Assembly: GCF_018403245.1 (NCBI RefSeq)
Contig: NZ_BOSH01000010.1
Coordinates: 124,001-188,000 of the forward strand
Origin: Paenibacillus sp. J2TS4
GTDB lineage: Bacteria; Bacillota; Bacilli; Paenibacillales; NBRC-103111
Length of the DNA: 64,000 nucleotides
Direction of reading: 5' to 3'
Shown here: positions 41,823-50,866 of the stretch, in pieces
Layout: the number at the start of each line of letters is the position of its first letter
Position numbering within the stretch: the stretch's first letter is position 1
The notes under the pieces: model-generated
Told to the model about the DNA's origin: nothing
Seen by the model: the letters and a program-made list of their open reading frames with translations, nothing else
Databases searched by the model: none
Position numbers and translations under genes: made by a program

Positions 41823-42854
41823 TTAATAAGTAATAATGGCTTTCTTAGGAATCTGATGGTTGTTATACTTTTCAAATGCCTCCAATATATTTTCAAACTT
41901 GAAGTAATCTGAAATAAAGTCTTTCAAGTTAAGCTCGCCTGCTCTTATCCATTCTAAAATCTGATCATAGGCTTCAGCTTCCTCAAGCTTAGACGGCATT
42001 TGCTGAAAGTTAATTTTCCAGTTATATGGAGCCTTACTCCAATCCAACTGCATTTGATTGTCTCTTGGGACGCCATAACAAAGAATTTCTCCCCGATCCG
42101 CAATCAATTCCATCGCCTGATTCATAATATCCGTAGACCCGACTGCATCCAAAACATATTTAACGCCATCGGGGTATAGTGCTCGGATCTCTTTAGCAAC
42201 GTCACATTCCTTGCTGTTAAAGGCCGTCGTTGCCCCATTTTCCAAAAGAAGATTTTTCTTGGCTTCGCTTCTGGCAATCCCGATAATGGACTTGATTCCC
42301 ATCAAACTCATCAGTTTGATGAAAGTGACCGCCACAGGTCCGCTGCCAAAAACTACGATACTATCGTTATCCCCAACACCAAAATATTTAATGTTGCTGA
42401 ATACTTCCCGTAAGGTGACAAGCATGGCCGCATCTACCGGATCAATATCCTCGGGGACAATCTGCTGTGCATAGGCAACTTCGGGAACTTCTCCCTCTTT
42501 ATATGCCGCCTTATCGTTAACTACACCATATTCGCTAAAAGCACCCCAAGCCGAGCCTAATGAGCCGTAAAGCTCTTCATCTGCATCGTTAAATGGGAGC
42601 AAGACAATATCTCCAACTTTGAAGCTTGTTACTTCAGAACCTATCTCAACAACTCGACCTACCCCCTCGTGCCCAAGCATAAGAGGGTATTTTTCCTTTG
42701 GAAATCCTTTAAAGCCGAATTGAATAAGGGTAGAATCCGTACCGCAAATTCCACAGCTGATCGTTTTAACAAGAGCTTGTTTGGAGTTATATTTCGGAAT
42801 CGGTATTTCTTTAACTTGTAATTGACCATTAGAATCTACCACTAAGGTCTTCAT
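41823..42854 (-). CDS. Zinc-binding dehydrogenase lacking the structural zinc site
   Basis: This 343-residue medium-chain dehydrogenase keeps the catalytic region (SCGICGTD, LGHEGVGR) and the cofactor loop VVFGSGPVAVTFIK. The segment where four structural Cys should lie is DADEELYGSLGSAWG, with none. Such members occur in glucose-dehydrogenase-like and xylitol-related groups. It lies between the importer and another dehydrogenase and likely acts on the imported polyol or sugar. Confidence 0.9.
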   Translation of the reverse strand: MKTLVVDSNGQLQVKEIPIPKYNSKQALVKTISCGICGTDSTLIQFGFKGFPKEKYPLMLGHEGVGRVVEIGSEVTSFKVGDIVLLPFNDADEELYGSLGSAWGAFSEYGVVNDKAAYKEGEVPEVAYAQQIVPEDIDPVDAAMLVTLREVFSNIKYFGVGDNDSIVVFGSGPVAVTFIKLMSLMGIKSIIGIARSEAKKNLLLENGATTAFNSKECDVAKEIRALYPDGVKYVLDAVGSTDIMNQAMELIADRGEILCYGVPRDNQMQLDWSKAPYNWKINFQQMPSKLEEAEAYDQILEWIRAGELNLKDFISDYFKFENILEAFEKYNNHQIPKKAIITY

Positions 42855-42890
42855 ATAATCCCACCTTACTTACTCATAATCATTTAACTA

Positions 42891-43850
42891 TTAAACGGTT
42901 CTTTCCGATTTATTGGTGAGAATTTGCAGGAAGACTGCAGCTATAATAATGAATCCTTTAATAATATCCTGCGGATAAGACGGAACGGCCATCAGGTTCA
43001 TAATATTTCCGATGATTCCCAAGATCAGTCCGCCTGCAACGGCTTTAACGACAAAGCCCTTCCCTCCTGCAAGACTTGCACCTCCAATAACACAGGCTGC
43101 AATGGCATCCAGTTCTTGTCCCATTCCAACCGTAGCACTTCCGGTTGATGATCTCGCAGCGATAAATACACCTGCTAATGCTGCCAAAGCCGCCGATACG
43201 GCATAAGTGGACATGACATACCTTTTGGTACGGATACCGGCAAGCTGCACAGCCGTTTGGTTACTTCCGATAGCTATAACAATCCGGCCCCAGGCCGTAT
43301 ATTTTTGGACTAAAGCGCAAACAATGATCAATACAATTGCAATGATAATTATTGGAAACATGTAAGTTTTGCTAACAATCGTATCCAACGTTCCCGGCGC
43401 CAATTTAACCGGTTTGCCCTCGGTTATGACAAAGGAAACCCCTCTTGCTATGGTCATCGTGGCCAATGAGGCGACAAAACCTTGTATACCGGCATAGGCC
43501 ACTAATGCGCCCGTGAAAATTCCGAAAAGCATTCCGATAAGTACAGCAAGGACCATGGCAGGAGCATAGTTCATTCCAAAATCACTGATCAATATAGCGG
43601 ATACGGTTGCTCCGACGGCCATGACCGAACCGACGGACAAGTCAATTCCGCCCGTCAGGATGACGAATAACATCCCGATCGCAACTAGAATCGGCCCTGC
43701 TTGCTGAAGAAGAATGTTGCGTATGTTCATGGATGTAAAGAAGGTGTCCGAAAGCAAAGCACTGATAATAATTAATATGGCCAATATAATATAAGTGTTG
43801 TTATCTATGATGAATTGCTTGAAATTAAATCTTTTTGCAGCACTAGTCAT
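42891..43850 (-). CDS. Sugar ABC importer permease, RbsC family
   Basis: This 319-residue permease has about 9-10 helices and the family blocks GGIDLSVGSVMAVGA and ACVIGGASLAGGKGF. It pairs with the RbsA-like ATPase and the periplasmic-type binding protein encoded upstream. The ATG follows GGGGG, and the gene lies 6 nt after the ATPase stop. Confidence 0.95.
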   Translation of the reverse strand: MTSAAKRFNFKQFIIDNNTYIILAILIIISALLSDTFFTSMNIRNILLQQAGPILVAIGMLFVILTGGIDLSVGSVMAVGATVSAILISDFGMNYAPAMVLAVLIGMLFGIFTGALVAYAGIQGFVASLATMTIARGVSFVITEGKPVKLAPGTLDTIVSKTYMFPIIIIAIVLIIVCALVQKYTAWGRIVIAIGSNQTAVQLAGIRTKRYVMSTYAVSAALAALAGVFIAARSSTGSATVGMGQELDAIAACVIGGASLAGGKGFVVKAVAGGLILGIIGNIMNLMAVPSYPQDIIKGFIIIAAVFLQILTNKSERTV

Positions 43851-43856
43851 GATGTC

Positions 43857-45347
43857 TCATACCCCCATTGCCAGTTTGATAAGATTGTTTTCCGTCAGCT
43901 CCGATTTGCCGACTTCTCCAACGACAGAACCTTGACGCATTACAAGGGCACGGTCGCACAAACCGATGATTTCTGCCATTTCCGAAGAAATGACGATAAC
44001 GCCGACCCCTTCTTCCGCGAGCTTGTTTATGATCTTATAGATTTCTGTTTTCGCACCAACGTCTACACCTCGTGTAGGCTCATCAAAAACAACACATTTA
44101 CAGTCCGCGGACAGCCATTTGGCCAGGGCAATTTTTTGCTGATTCCCCCCGCTAAGGCTGTTGGCATTATCCTCCATGGACCCATACTTGGTGGCAATGC
44201 TCGCCAATAAGTCTTTCACATATGCTTTCTCTTTTTGATGGTTGATAATACCGGCTTTTTTTATTTTGAACATGGACGCTAGTGTTGTGTTCATCCGGAT
44301 GGATTGTTCCAACAACAAGCCCTGTTTTTTTCTATCTTCGGGGAGAAGCCCAAAACCATTATTAATGGCTTCTTTTGGATCTTTGAAGTTTACTTCTTTT
44401 CCATAAAAAACGACTTTGCCTGAATTCTTTTTATCCGCACCAAAAATAGCGCGCATCGCTTCGGTTCTGCCGGATCCTACCAGCCCGCTAAATCCAACAA
44501 CTTCACCGCTTCTAACCGTAAAATTTACATCTTTCACCATGTCGCCCGCGCTTAAGTTTTCAACCTTTAGTATTTCTTCGCCGATTTCCGCATTCCGTTC
44601 CGGGAACAATTGAGTGATCTCCCGGCCTACCATCATTTCCACCAATTCTTCTTTGTTGATAGATGATGTAGGTACAGTCCCTACATATCCTCCATCCTTC
44701 AATACAGTTATGTGATCGCTGATTTCCAACAATTCTTCCAGACGATGGGAAATATAAATAATACTGACACCGTTTTCTTTCAAATTACGAATAATCGAAA
44801 GTAATTTCCGGGTCTCGGAGAAGGTTAAAACAGCCGTCGGCTCATCAAAAACCAATACCTTGGAATTCCTCGCCAAACATTTGGCAATCTCAACAATTTG
44901 TTGATAAGCGACACTCAAGCTTCCTACCTTGGCGTCCGGGTCGATATCTTCGAAGCCCAACTTCACTAATTGCTCCTTGGCCCTCTTTTTCAGGTCTTTC
45001 CAATGAATAAACATTCCGAACTCAGCCAGTCTATCAATAAAAATATTTTCCGCCACGGTTAGATCAGGTGCCAGCATGAATTCCTGATAAATAACCGAGA
45101 CTCCAAGATTAATCATACTCTTGGGCGATGCAATTTTGGCTTCTTCCCCATCAATCAAAATCTGACCTTCATCCTTCTGATAAGCCCCGGCCAGGATTTT
45201 CATCAAGGTGGATTTTCCGGCGCCGTTTTCACCTATGAGTGCATGGATTTCTCCCTTCTTCACTTTAAGGGAAACATCCGTTAATGCTTTAACGCCGCCA
45301 AAATGTTTAGATATATTATTCATTTGGATGATATATTCATCCTGCAT
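43857..45347 (-). CDS. Sugar ABC importer ATPase, RbsA family (two ATPase domains)
   Basis: This 496-residue protein has two fused ATP-binding domains. The first has Walker A GENGAGKST; the second has a degenerate loop GLVGSGRTE and signature LSGGNQQK, as usual for RbsA/MglA/XylG. I start at ATG 45347 because GGGGAG lies 9 nt upstream; the longer frame from 45419 adds an unrelated leader. It follows the binding-protein gene after a hairpin that may attenuate its expression. Confidence 0.95.
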   Translation of the reverse strand: MQDEYIIQMNNISKHFGGVKALTDVSLKVKKGEIHALIGENGAGKSTLMKILAGAYQKDEGQILIDGEEAKIASPKSMINLGVSVIYQEFMLAPDLTVAENIFIDRLAEFGMFIHWKDLKKRAKEQLVKLGFEDIDPDAKVGSLSVAYQQIVEIAKCLARNSKVLVFDEPTAVLTFSETRKLLSIIRNLKENGVSIIYISHRLEELLEISDHITVLKDGGYVGTVPTSSINKEELVEMMVGREITQLFPERNAEIGEEILKVENLSAGDMVKDVNFTVRSGEVVGFSGLVGSGRTEAMRAIFGADKKNSGKVVFYGKEVNFKDPKEAINNGFGLLPEDRKKQGLLLEQSIRMNTTLASMFKIKKAGIINHQKEKAYVKDLLASIATKYGSMEDNANSLSGGNQQKIALAKWLSADCKCVVFDEPTRGVDVGAKTEIYKIINKLAEEGVGVIVISSEMAEIIGLCDRALVMRQGSVVGEVGKSELTENNLIKLAMGV

Positions 45348-45456
45348 ATTCTGGTCTCCCCTTTCTATCAGCAGCTTTTCGCCAAATAGAAATTTGAAGC
45401 TGTTCTGGACGCGAAACATAGAAAATCTGTTGTATAATCTGTTGTGGTAAGAAAAA

Positions 45457-45485
45457 AATCCTCCTCTTTCGTCAAAAGGAGGATT
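45457..45485 (-). terminator. Hairpin/attenuator between binding protein and ATPase genes
   Basis: AATCCTCCT and AGGAGGATT pair around an 11-nt loop; on the minus strand seven T follow. It sits 22 nt after the binding-protein stop within one operon. It probably lets only part of transcription continue, giving excess binding protein. Confidence 0.75.
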
Positions 45486-45506
45486 CTTGATAGAACAGGT
45501 TTGTTA

Positions 45507-46577
45507 TTAGAAACCAAATTCGTAGTATTCTTCAACATTTTCCTTCGTTACAGCTGCCGGCTCCGTTAATGTAATGTCATCGTAGCTCCACATATCTTTG
45601 CCATCCACCAGAATTTCTTTGGCAATTTTCACACCCAATTGTGCTACTTTATACGGGCTGTTTTCACCTGTAGCAAAGTATGTCCCTTCTTTAATTAAAT
45701 CATACGCTGCTTTAGCTCCATCAGCTGCTGCTACAATATCAACACCTTCGATACCAGCATTCCCAAGAGCTGTCATCGCACCGAACAGCATTTGATCGTT
45801 CTCACCCAATACCGTGGTCAGATCCCGGTTAGCAGTAATCAAATCCTCTGCGGCAGTAAGACCTTGTTCTTCTGTCCAAGCACCCCAGCCTTGTCCGGCA
45901 ACGGTAAACTTGGCTTCTGCATTCGTTGCTTTACCTTTGGAAAGCAGTTCACTATCAAAGGCCAGTGCCAGTTCCCAAGCTTTTTCTTCCGAAACACCGG
46001 TTCTTCCTTCAATAATGCCCGCAAAAAGACCTGTTCTTCTTTCTGCACCGGCTACGTTCCCCTTCGCTCCGCTCAGGATGATCGCTTTAATATCCTGATC
46101 GCCCATTTTCTCGGCATAAGTCAATCCTACTAATCTACCATTTTGTTTGTTATCGGAATAAACCGTCGTGATATCTTTAGCTCCTTCGCCAACTCCGCTG
46201 TCCAGGTTAATGACACCGATTCCGGCCTCTGCAGCTTTATTAATGCTTGGTACGGCCGCATCCGGTTCAACGCTGTCCAGGAATATTAAATCCATTCCTC
46301 TAGCAATGAAGGTTTCCATATTCTCAGCTTCTTTGGAAGTGCTGCCGTTGGCATCCAATACGGTAACATCCCAACCTTCTTTTTTAGCATTCTCTTGAAC
46401 TGCTTTAACCAGCGACACAAAGTAAGGAGAATCCTGAGTCTTGATAGCAAAGCCAACCTTGATTTTCTTTCCTCCGGATGAATCGTTTCCGGCCGAGTCC
46501 TTGGAAGAACCGCATCCAACTACAAGCATGGCCATTACTAACCCTAGTATTAATGTAAGTAAACCTTTCTTCTTCAT
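45507..46577 (-). CDS. Sugar-binding lipoprotein of the RbsB-like importer
   Basis: This 356-residue solute-binding protein has a lipoprotein signal with lipobox VVGC (Cys about 22), then a type I periplasmic-binding fold. Family blocks include GFAIKTQDSPYFVSLVKAV and LDANGS, plus the hinge-region GENDQMLFGAMTAL. ATG 46577 follows GGGGGA by 7 nt. Its promoter and operator lie at 46623-46682. The ligand is probably a pentose, hexose or polyol. Confidence 0.94.
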   Translation of the reverse strand: MKKKGLLTLILGLVMAMLVVGCGSSKDSAGNDSSGGKKIKVGFAIKTQDSPYFVSLVKAVQENAKKEGWDVTVLDANGSTSKEAENMETFIARGMDLIFLDSVEPDAAVPSINKAAEAGIGVINLDSGVGEGAKDITTVYSDNKQNGRLVGLTYAEKMGDQDIKAIILSGAKGNVAGAERRTGLFAGIIEGRTGVSEEKAWELALAFDSELLSKGKATNAEAKFTVAGQGWGAWTEEQGLTAAEDLITANRDLTTVLGENDQMLFGAMTALGNAGIEGVDIVAAADGAKAAYDLIKEGTYFATGENSPYKVAQLGVKIAKEILVDGKDMWSYDDITLTEPAAVTKENVEEYYEFGF

Positions 46578-46622
46578 GCACAAATCCCCCTAAAAATCTT
46601 TTGATGTTTTTTCCATACAAAG

Positions 46623-46682
46623 TATTGTCATGACATTACAATATTACATAGTTAGTATACAATAAGCTGTTAGCGGTTTCAA
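46623..46682 (-). promoter_or_regulatory. Promoter and operator of the importer operon
   Basis: On the minus strand TTGAAA (46682-46677), 17 bp and TATACT (46659-46654) form the promoter. TATTGT (46623-46628) and ACAATA (46638-46643) form a 21-bp inverted repeat just downstream of it. The repeat shares TTGTAATG with the site at 48193-48211. Confidence 0.7.
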
Positions 46683-46714
46683 CCTAAAAATTTTGTTAAA
46701 TCTTAATATAGTTA

Positions 46715-47341
46715 TCACTTTAGGAGCGGTAATTGCAGCAATTCGTCCAAAGAATCGATTGCCCCTTCGAAATGTTCAGCATTTCCAAAGCCATATCTTG
46801 CATAGACAAAGGGAATCCCTGCTTCCTTGGAAGCTGAAGCATCTCCTGATGTATCGCCTACATAGATGGAATTCTTTAAAGAATTACGATCCATGATCAG
46901 GCGTATGTTCTCTGCCTTGGATAGACCTGTTCGCCCTGGATATTCAAAATCTTCAAAGTAGCCTTCCAATTGGTTTCCTTTTATGAAACTTTGTATATAT
47001 CCCTCCTGGCAATTGCTCACAATGAAAAGCCGATAGCTGTTCTTTAACTCATCCAGCGTTTCAATCAGCTTTGGAAAAAGAATTCCGCCATCTTCTTCAA
47101 GATAGGGACATTGTCTTTCGCAGCTTTCCTTCATAATGGCCAGAGCTACTTCCTCCGGGGCAGATGGAAATAATTTTTTTGTAATCACTTCAGTCGGTAA
47201 TCCATACAAGCTTTTTAACTTTTCAGCGGTTACTTGATCACTTACCTTATATTTAGATGCCGTTTCTGACCAGATTTTTGCCCCAATATGTGTGGTGTCC
47301 CAAAGAGTCCCATCCAAGTCAAATATAATACTATCAACCAT
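46715..47341 (-). CDS. HAD-family phosphatase
   Basis: This 208-residue hydrolase has the HAD nucleophile motif D8-L-D10-G-T, the helical cap, IVSNCQEG and VGDTSGD. It resembles phosphoglycolate phosphatase and beta-phosphoglucomutase. In this cluster it may dephosphorylate a sugar phosphate that would otherwise accumulate. It lies downstream of the SDR gene by about 45 nt. Confidence 0.9.
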   Translation of the reverse strand: MVDSIIFDLDGTLWDTTHIGAKIWSETASKYKVSDQVTAEKLKSLYGLPTEVITKKLFPSAPEEVALAIMKESCERQCPYLEEDGGILFPKLIETLDELKNSYRLFIVSNCQEGYIQSFIKGNQLEGYFEDFEYPGRTGLSKAENIRLIMDRNSLKNSIYVGDTSGDASASKEAGIPFVYARYGFGNAEHFEGAIDSLDELLQLPLLK

Positions 47342-47386
47342 TTAAAGACTCCTTTCTGATTGTTCTGTAGGTGTTATTCATCCGTA

Positions 47387-48163
47387 TTAAACAATGGTAA
47401 AGCCGCCGTCTATAATCAAATCGGTTCCGGTTGCAAAGGATGCTGAATCGGAAAGAAGATAAATGACCGCACCCGCCAATTCTTCCGGTTTGCCCATCCG
47501 TTTAACAGGAGTTAACTCTTTCCATAAATCTTGCCAATCTTGTCTGACAAAGGAGGTCAACTCAGTAAAGATATAGCCCGGACTTATACAGTTCACTCTT
47601 ATTCCCTTATCCGCCCATTCTACGGCAAGGGATTTTGTCAATTGAACAACACCTGCCTTGGATGTGTTGTAAGATGCCTGCAGCTGCGGGTAATTAACGA
47701 TAGTACCGGACATAGAAGCAGTATTAACGATAGCCCCTTCCTTATTGCGAGCCATCAAATATCTTCCGAATGCTTGGGCCACAAAGAAAACACCGTTTAG
47801 ATTTACATTAATAACTTTCAGCCATTCATCCGGAGTCAAATCAACGACCGGCTTTTGAATCACAATTCCTGCATTATTGAATAAACAATCGAGTTTACCC
47901 ATCTCTGCATCCGCTTGTTCAATGGCTGCGGCAACCTCATCCGGTTTTGTAACGTCCACTCCGATTGCGATGGCTTTACAATGATGGTCCTTTGCTATAG
48001 CATCCGCTGTAGCCTGCGCTTTTTCCGCCTGTTGGTCAAAAATAACAATATCTGCACCTACCGCCGCAATATGCTCGGCAACGGCTTTTCCAATTCCCTG
48101 CGCTCCTCCGGTAATAAGAACTACCTTGCCTTCCAGTGAAAATAATTTTTTTAGAGTATCCAT
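47387..48163 (-). CDS. SDR-family sugar/polyol dehydrogenase
   Basis: This 258-residue classical SDR has TGGAQGIG, NNAGIV, the Ser-Tyr-Lys triad (ASMSG, SYNTSK) and the C-terminal SFATGTDLIIDGG. It resembles bacterial ketose reductases and polyol dehydrogenases (for example sorbose reductase-like). ATG 48163 follows AAGGAG. An operator-like sequence is 30 nt upstream. It begins the SDR-HAD transcription unit. Confidence 0.92.
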   Translation of the reverse strand: MDTLKKLFSLEGKVVLITGGAQGIGKAVAEHIAAVGADIVIFDQQAEKAQATADAIAKDHHCKAIAIGVDVTKPDEVAAAIEQADAEMGKLDCLFNNAGIVIQKPVVDLTPDEWLKVINVNLNGVFFVAQAFGRYLMARNKEGAIVNTASMSGTIVNYPQLQASYNTSKAGVVQLTKSLAVEWADKGIRVNCISPGYIFTELTSFVRQDWQDLWKELTPVKRMGKPEELAGAVIYLLSDSASFATGTDLIIDGGFTIV

Positions 48164-48192
48164 ACAACCCAATCTCCTTAATCATAATATTG

Positions 48193-48211
48193 TATTGTAA
48201 TGACATAATTA
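48193..48211 (-). promoter_or_regulatory. Candidate HutC operator upstream of the SDR gene
   Basis: This site holds TGTAATGACATA (48196-48207), the exact inverse of the 12-mer at 35340-35351, and shares TATTGTAATG with the importer operator. Identity between distant promoters of one functional cluster suggests a common regulator. Confidence 0.55.
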
Positions 48212-48277
48212 CCCATAAATGATTTCTTCGGCACGACCTTCGTATCTTTTATCCAGTCCGCCTTATAAAAATCGGAT

Positions 48278-49327
48278 TTACTTTTCACTATCGATTAAGA
48301 TCTTGGCTTTTACAAGGCCAGGTGTTTTGAACATTTTGAATGCATCTGCTATTTCACTTAAAGGAACTTTCTGGAAAATAAAGGAATCATCCAGCTTAAA
48401 CTCGCCAGTATTAATATAATGAGCTGTCAGCTCCCACTCTTTACCGGGGAATTCCGAACTATAGGACATCCATGAGCCCGTCAAGTTGAATTCCTTACGA
48501 TTGAGATTTTCCCATTCCTCTACGGTAAAGGAGATTTCCTTAGTAGGGGTCCCAATTAAACAGACTCCCCCTTTATTAGCCACCAATTCAAAGGACATTT
48601 TCATAGTAGCTGTATTTCCTGCTGTTTCGTAAACATAATCAAACCCTCTGCCATCGGTGAATGATTTGGCGTGTTCAATAAAACCCTCTTCCAAGGTATT
48701 AACGCACTCATCCGCTCCGAACTTTTTGGCAAGCCCCAATCGTTCATCACTAATATCAAATACAACTACTTTGCTTGCTCCAAAGATCTTCGCCCATTGC
48801 ATGGTGAATAAACCGATCGTTCCCCCGCCTAGAATGGCCACTGTTCCCCCGGCCTTATAGTCTAATCGATTCAGTCCATGTAAGGCGACAGTAATCGGTT
48901 CGAAGAAGGCCCCATGCTCAAAGCTGATGGAATCGTCAAACTTCACAGCATTTTTTGCCGGCACAACGACATATTCGGCAAAGCTGCCAAATTGTCTTGA
49001 ACCAATAAAACTATAATGCTTGCAAAGAGCATAATCCCCTTTCTGGCAATCTTCACATTTGAAACATGGAACGAGAGGAACACCCGCTACTTTATCTCCC
49101 ACTTTTAAGCTTTCTACACCTTCTCCGATTTCAGTAACGACACCGGAAAATTCATGCCCCAAAACATTCGGATAGTAATGAGATGCATCTCCATTTACCC
49201 TTGGGAGGTCAGAACCGCATATTCCGGTATATTTCACTTTAATCAATACTTCTCCTGCTTTGGGAGAGGGCGTTGGAATATCTTCATATCTCAAATCCTC
49301 TCTAGCGTACAGTACTCCTGCTTTCAT
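48278..49327 (-). CDS. Galactitol-1-phosphate 5-dehydrogenase-like enzyme
   Basis: This 349-residue zinc-dependent medium-chain dehydrogenase has features characteristic of GatD: CGSDLPRVN, HYYPNVLGHEFSG, CFKCEDCQKGDYALC (structural zinc), FIGSRQFGSFAEY and GSWMSYSSEFPGKEWE. GatD oxidises galactitol-1-phosphate to tagatose-6-phosphate. Here it may act on a related polyol or polyol phosphate. It lies 15 nt after the FGGY kinase gene with GGGAG upstream. Confidence 0.9.
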   Translation of the reverse strand: MKAGVLYAREDLRYEDIPTPSPKAGEVLIKVKYTGICGSDLPRVNGDASHYYPNVLGHEFSGVVTEIGEGVESLKVGDKVAGVPLVPCFKCEDCQKGDYALCKHYSFIGSRQFGSFAEYVVVPAKNAVKFDDSISFEHGAFFEPITVALHGLNRLDYKAGGTVAILGGGTIGLFTMQWAKIFGASKVVVFDISDERLGLAKKFGADECVNTLEEGFIEHAKSFTDGRGFDYVYETAGNTATMKMSFELVANKGGVCLIGTPTKEISFTVEEWENLNRKEFNLTGSWMSYSSEFPGKEWELTAHYINTGEFKLDDSFIFQKVPLSEIADAFKMFKTPGLVKAKILIDSEK

Positions 49328-49342
49328 GGTGAATTCACTCCC

Positions 49343-50842
49343 TTACATCTGCGAAAAATCTTTGCTGAAAGTGTGTTTTAAATTTTCATAGAGCTCTAAG
49401 TAAAGTTCCATTGATTTTTGATAAATTTTATGGTTCTCCATGTCAGGTTCTTGAACTCTCGTTATTTTGACCGTTTCCCCAACTGCTTCTTCAAAATGTT
49501 CATATAAGCCAACGCCTACTCCTGCCAAAAGTGCAGCCCCAAGCGTAGTGGCCGTATCTGAAGCAGGTACACTGATTCTGCATCCGGTAACGTCTGCATA
49601 AATCTGTACCCATAATTCGCTATTTGCAACTCCGCCCATTGCTCTAAAATCTAACTCACGGAGATTAACTCCAGCTTCTTCTGCTACTTTTAAATTATGT
49701 TGAACGGAGAAAACTACACCTTCCAAAGCGGCCCGAACCATATGTCCTTTCGTTTTATCGAAACCGAGCCCATAATACACAGCCTTGGCATCAGGGTTCC
49801 AAATCGGACAACGTTCACCAGCCATATAAGGCAGAAAAGTAACCCCATCTGACCCTGGCGGAACTTCTTCTGCCAGAGCGGTTAATTCATCAAAGGACTT
49901 TTCATCTCCGAACTGTTGTTTAAACCACCGTAATACTCCTCCGCCGCCAACGGTCCCTGCTTGCAGCAACCACAAATCCGGAACGACATGAGGGCCAAAG
50001 ATTAATTGAGGATGTGCCATCGGCTGATCCTCACAAATACTGATCCCCCCTGCCTGTCCCCCTTGGATCTGGGTCTGTTTGGGAAGATAGACACCTGCCC
50101 CCAATGTTCCGCAGGCTGCATCCAGTCCGCCGGCGATAACCGGGGTACCCTCTGCCAGGGAGGTCAGCTCAGCCGCCTCTTTAGTCACTCTTCCTATAAT
50201 GTCATGGCATTGATAAATATCCGGAACCTTATCAAGGGATAATCCCATTGCGTTGGCCAACTCTTCATCATAGGTACAAGTCTTGGTGTTATAAAAATGC
50301 AATCCATAGTTTTGACATTTATCCGATGTCATGACACCGGTGAGTTTCATCCCTATATAACTATTGCTTTGCAAAAATTTATAGGTGTTATTATAAATTT
50401 CAGGCATGGTTTCCTTAAACCATATCAATTTAGACGTAGTATATGCAGGTAGAAATGCGTTGCCGGCCACATCAAAAATCTTGTCGGCGCCTATTTCATT
50501 TACGATACGGGCGGCAATGTCCTTTGAACGTGTATCCATCCAAATCGGTGTGTTAGATAAACAATTTCCATCCTTATCTACAGGTATGGCCGACCAGCCT
50601 TGACCGGCAATTCCTATTCCAATGATTTCCGAGGATTCTATATTACCTTTAGCCAGGCAATCTTTAATTCCCAGGCAAACGCTGTTCCACCATTCCTCCG
50701 GATTCTGTTCAACCCAGCCTGCTTTTGGATAGTAGATGTTGTATTCTTGACTGGATTGAGCTAACACCTCTCCTTTTTTGCTAAAAACAGCAATTTTACA
50801 TGCAGAGGTTCCAATATCAATTCCCAGTAGTAGGTTTTCCAT
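49343..50842 (-). CDS. FGGY-family carbohydrate kinase (xylulokinase-like)
   Basis: This 499-residue kinase has the N-terminal ATPase-fold loop GIDIGTSACKIAVF, the substrate region around WMDTRSKD and the C-terminal FGGY signature near MGGVANSELWVQI. It probably phosphorylates a ketose or polyol. ATG 50842 follows AAGAGG; the ATG at 50860 lacks a spaced ribosome site. It is placed between the class II aldolase and the GatD-like gene. A second, distinct FGGY kinase lies at 52043. Confidence 0.93.
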   Translation of the reverse strand: MENLLLGIDIGTSACKIAVFSKKGEVLAQSSQEYNIYYPKAGWVEQNPEEWWNSVCLGIKDCLAKGNIESSEIIGIGIAGQGWSAIPVDKDGNCLSNTPIWMDTRSKDIAARIVNEIGADKIFDVAGNAFLPAYTTSKLIWFKETMPEIYNNTYKFLQSNSYIGMKLTGVMTSDKCQNYGLHFYNTKTCTYDEELANAMGLSLDKVPDIYQCHDIIGRVTKEAAELTSLAEGTPVIAGGLDAACGTLGAGVYLPKQTQIQGGQAGGISICEDQPMAHPQLIFGPHVVPDLWLLQAGTVGGGGVLRWFKQQFGDEKSFDELTALAEEVPPGSDGVTFLPYMAGERCPIWNPDAKAVYYGLGFDKTKGHMVRAALEGVVFSVQHNLKVAEEAGVNLRELDFRAMGGVANSELWVQIYADVTGCRISVPASDTATTLGAALLAGVGVGLYEHFEEAVGETVKITRVQEPDMENHKIYQKSMELYLELYENLKHTFSKDFSQM

Positions 50843-50866
50843 CTCGACGGCCTCTTTCATCCTTCA

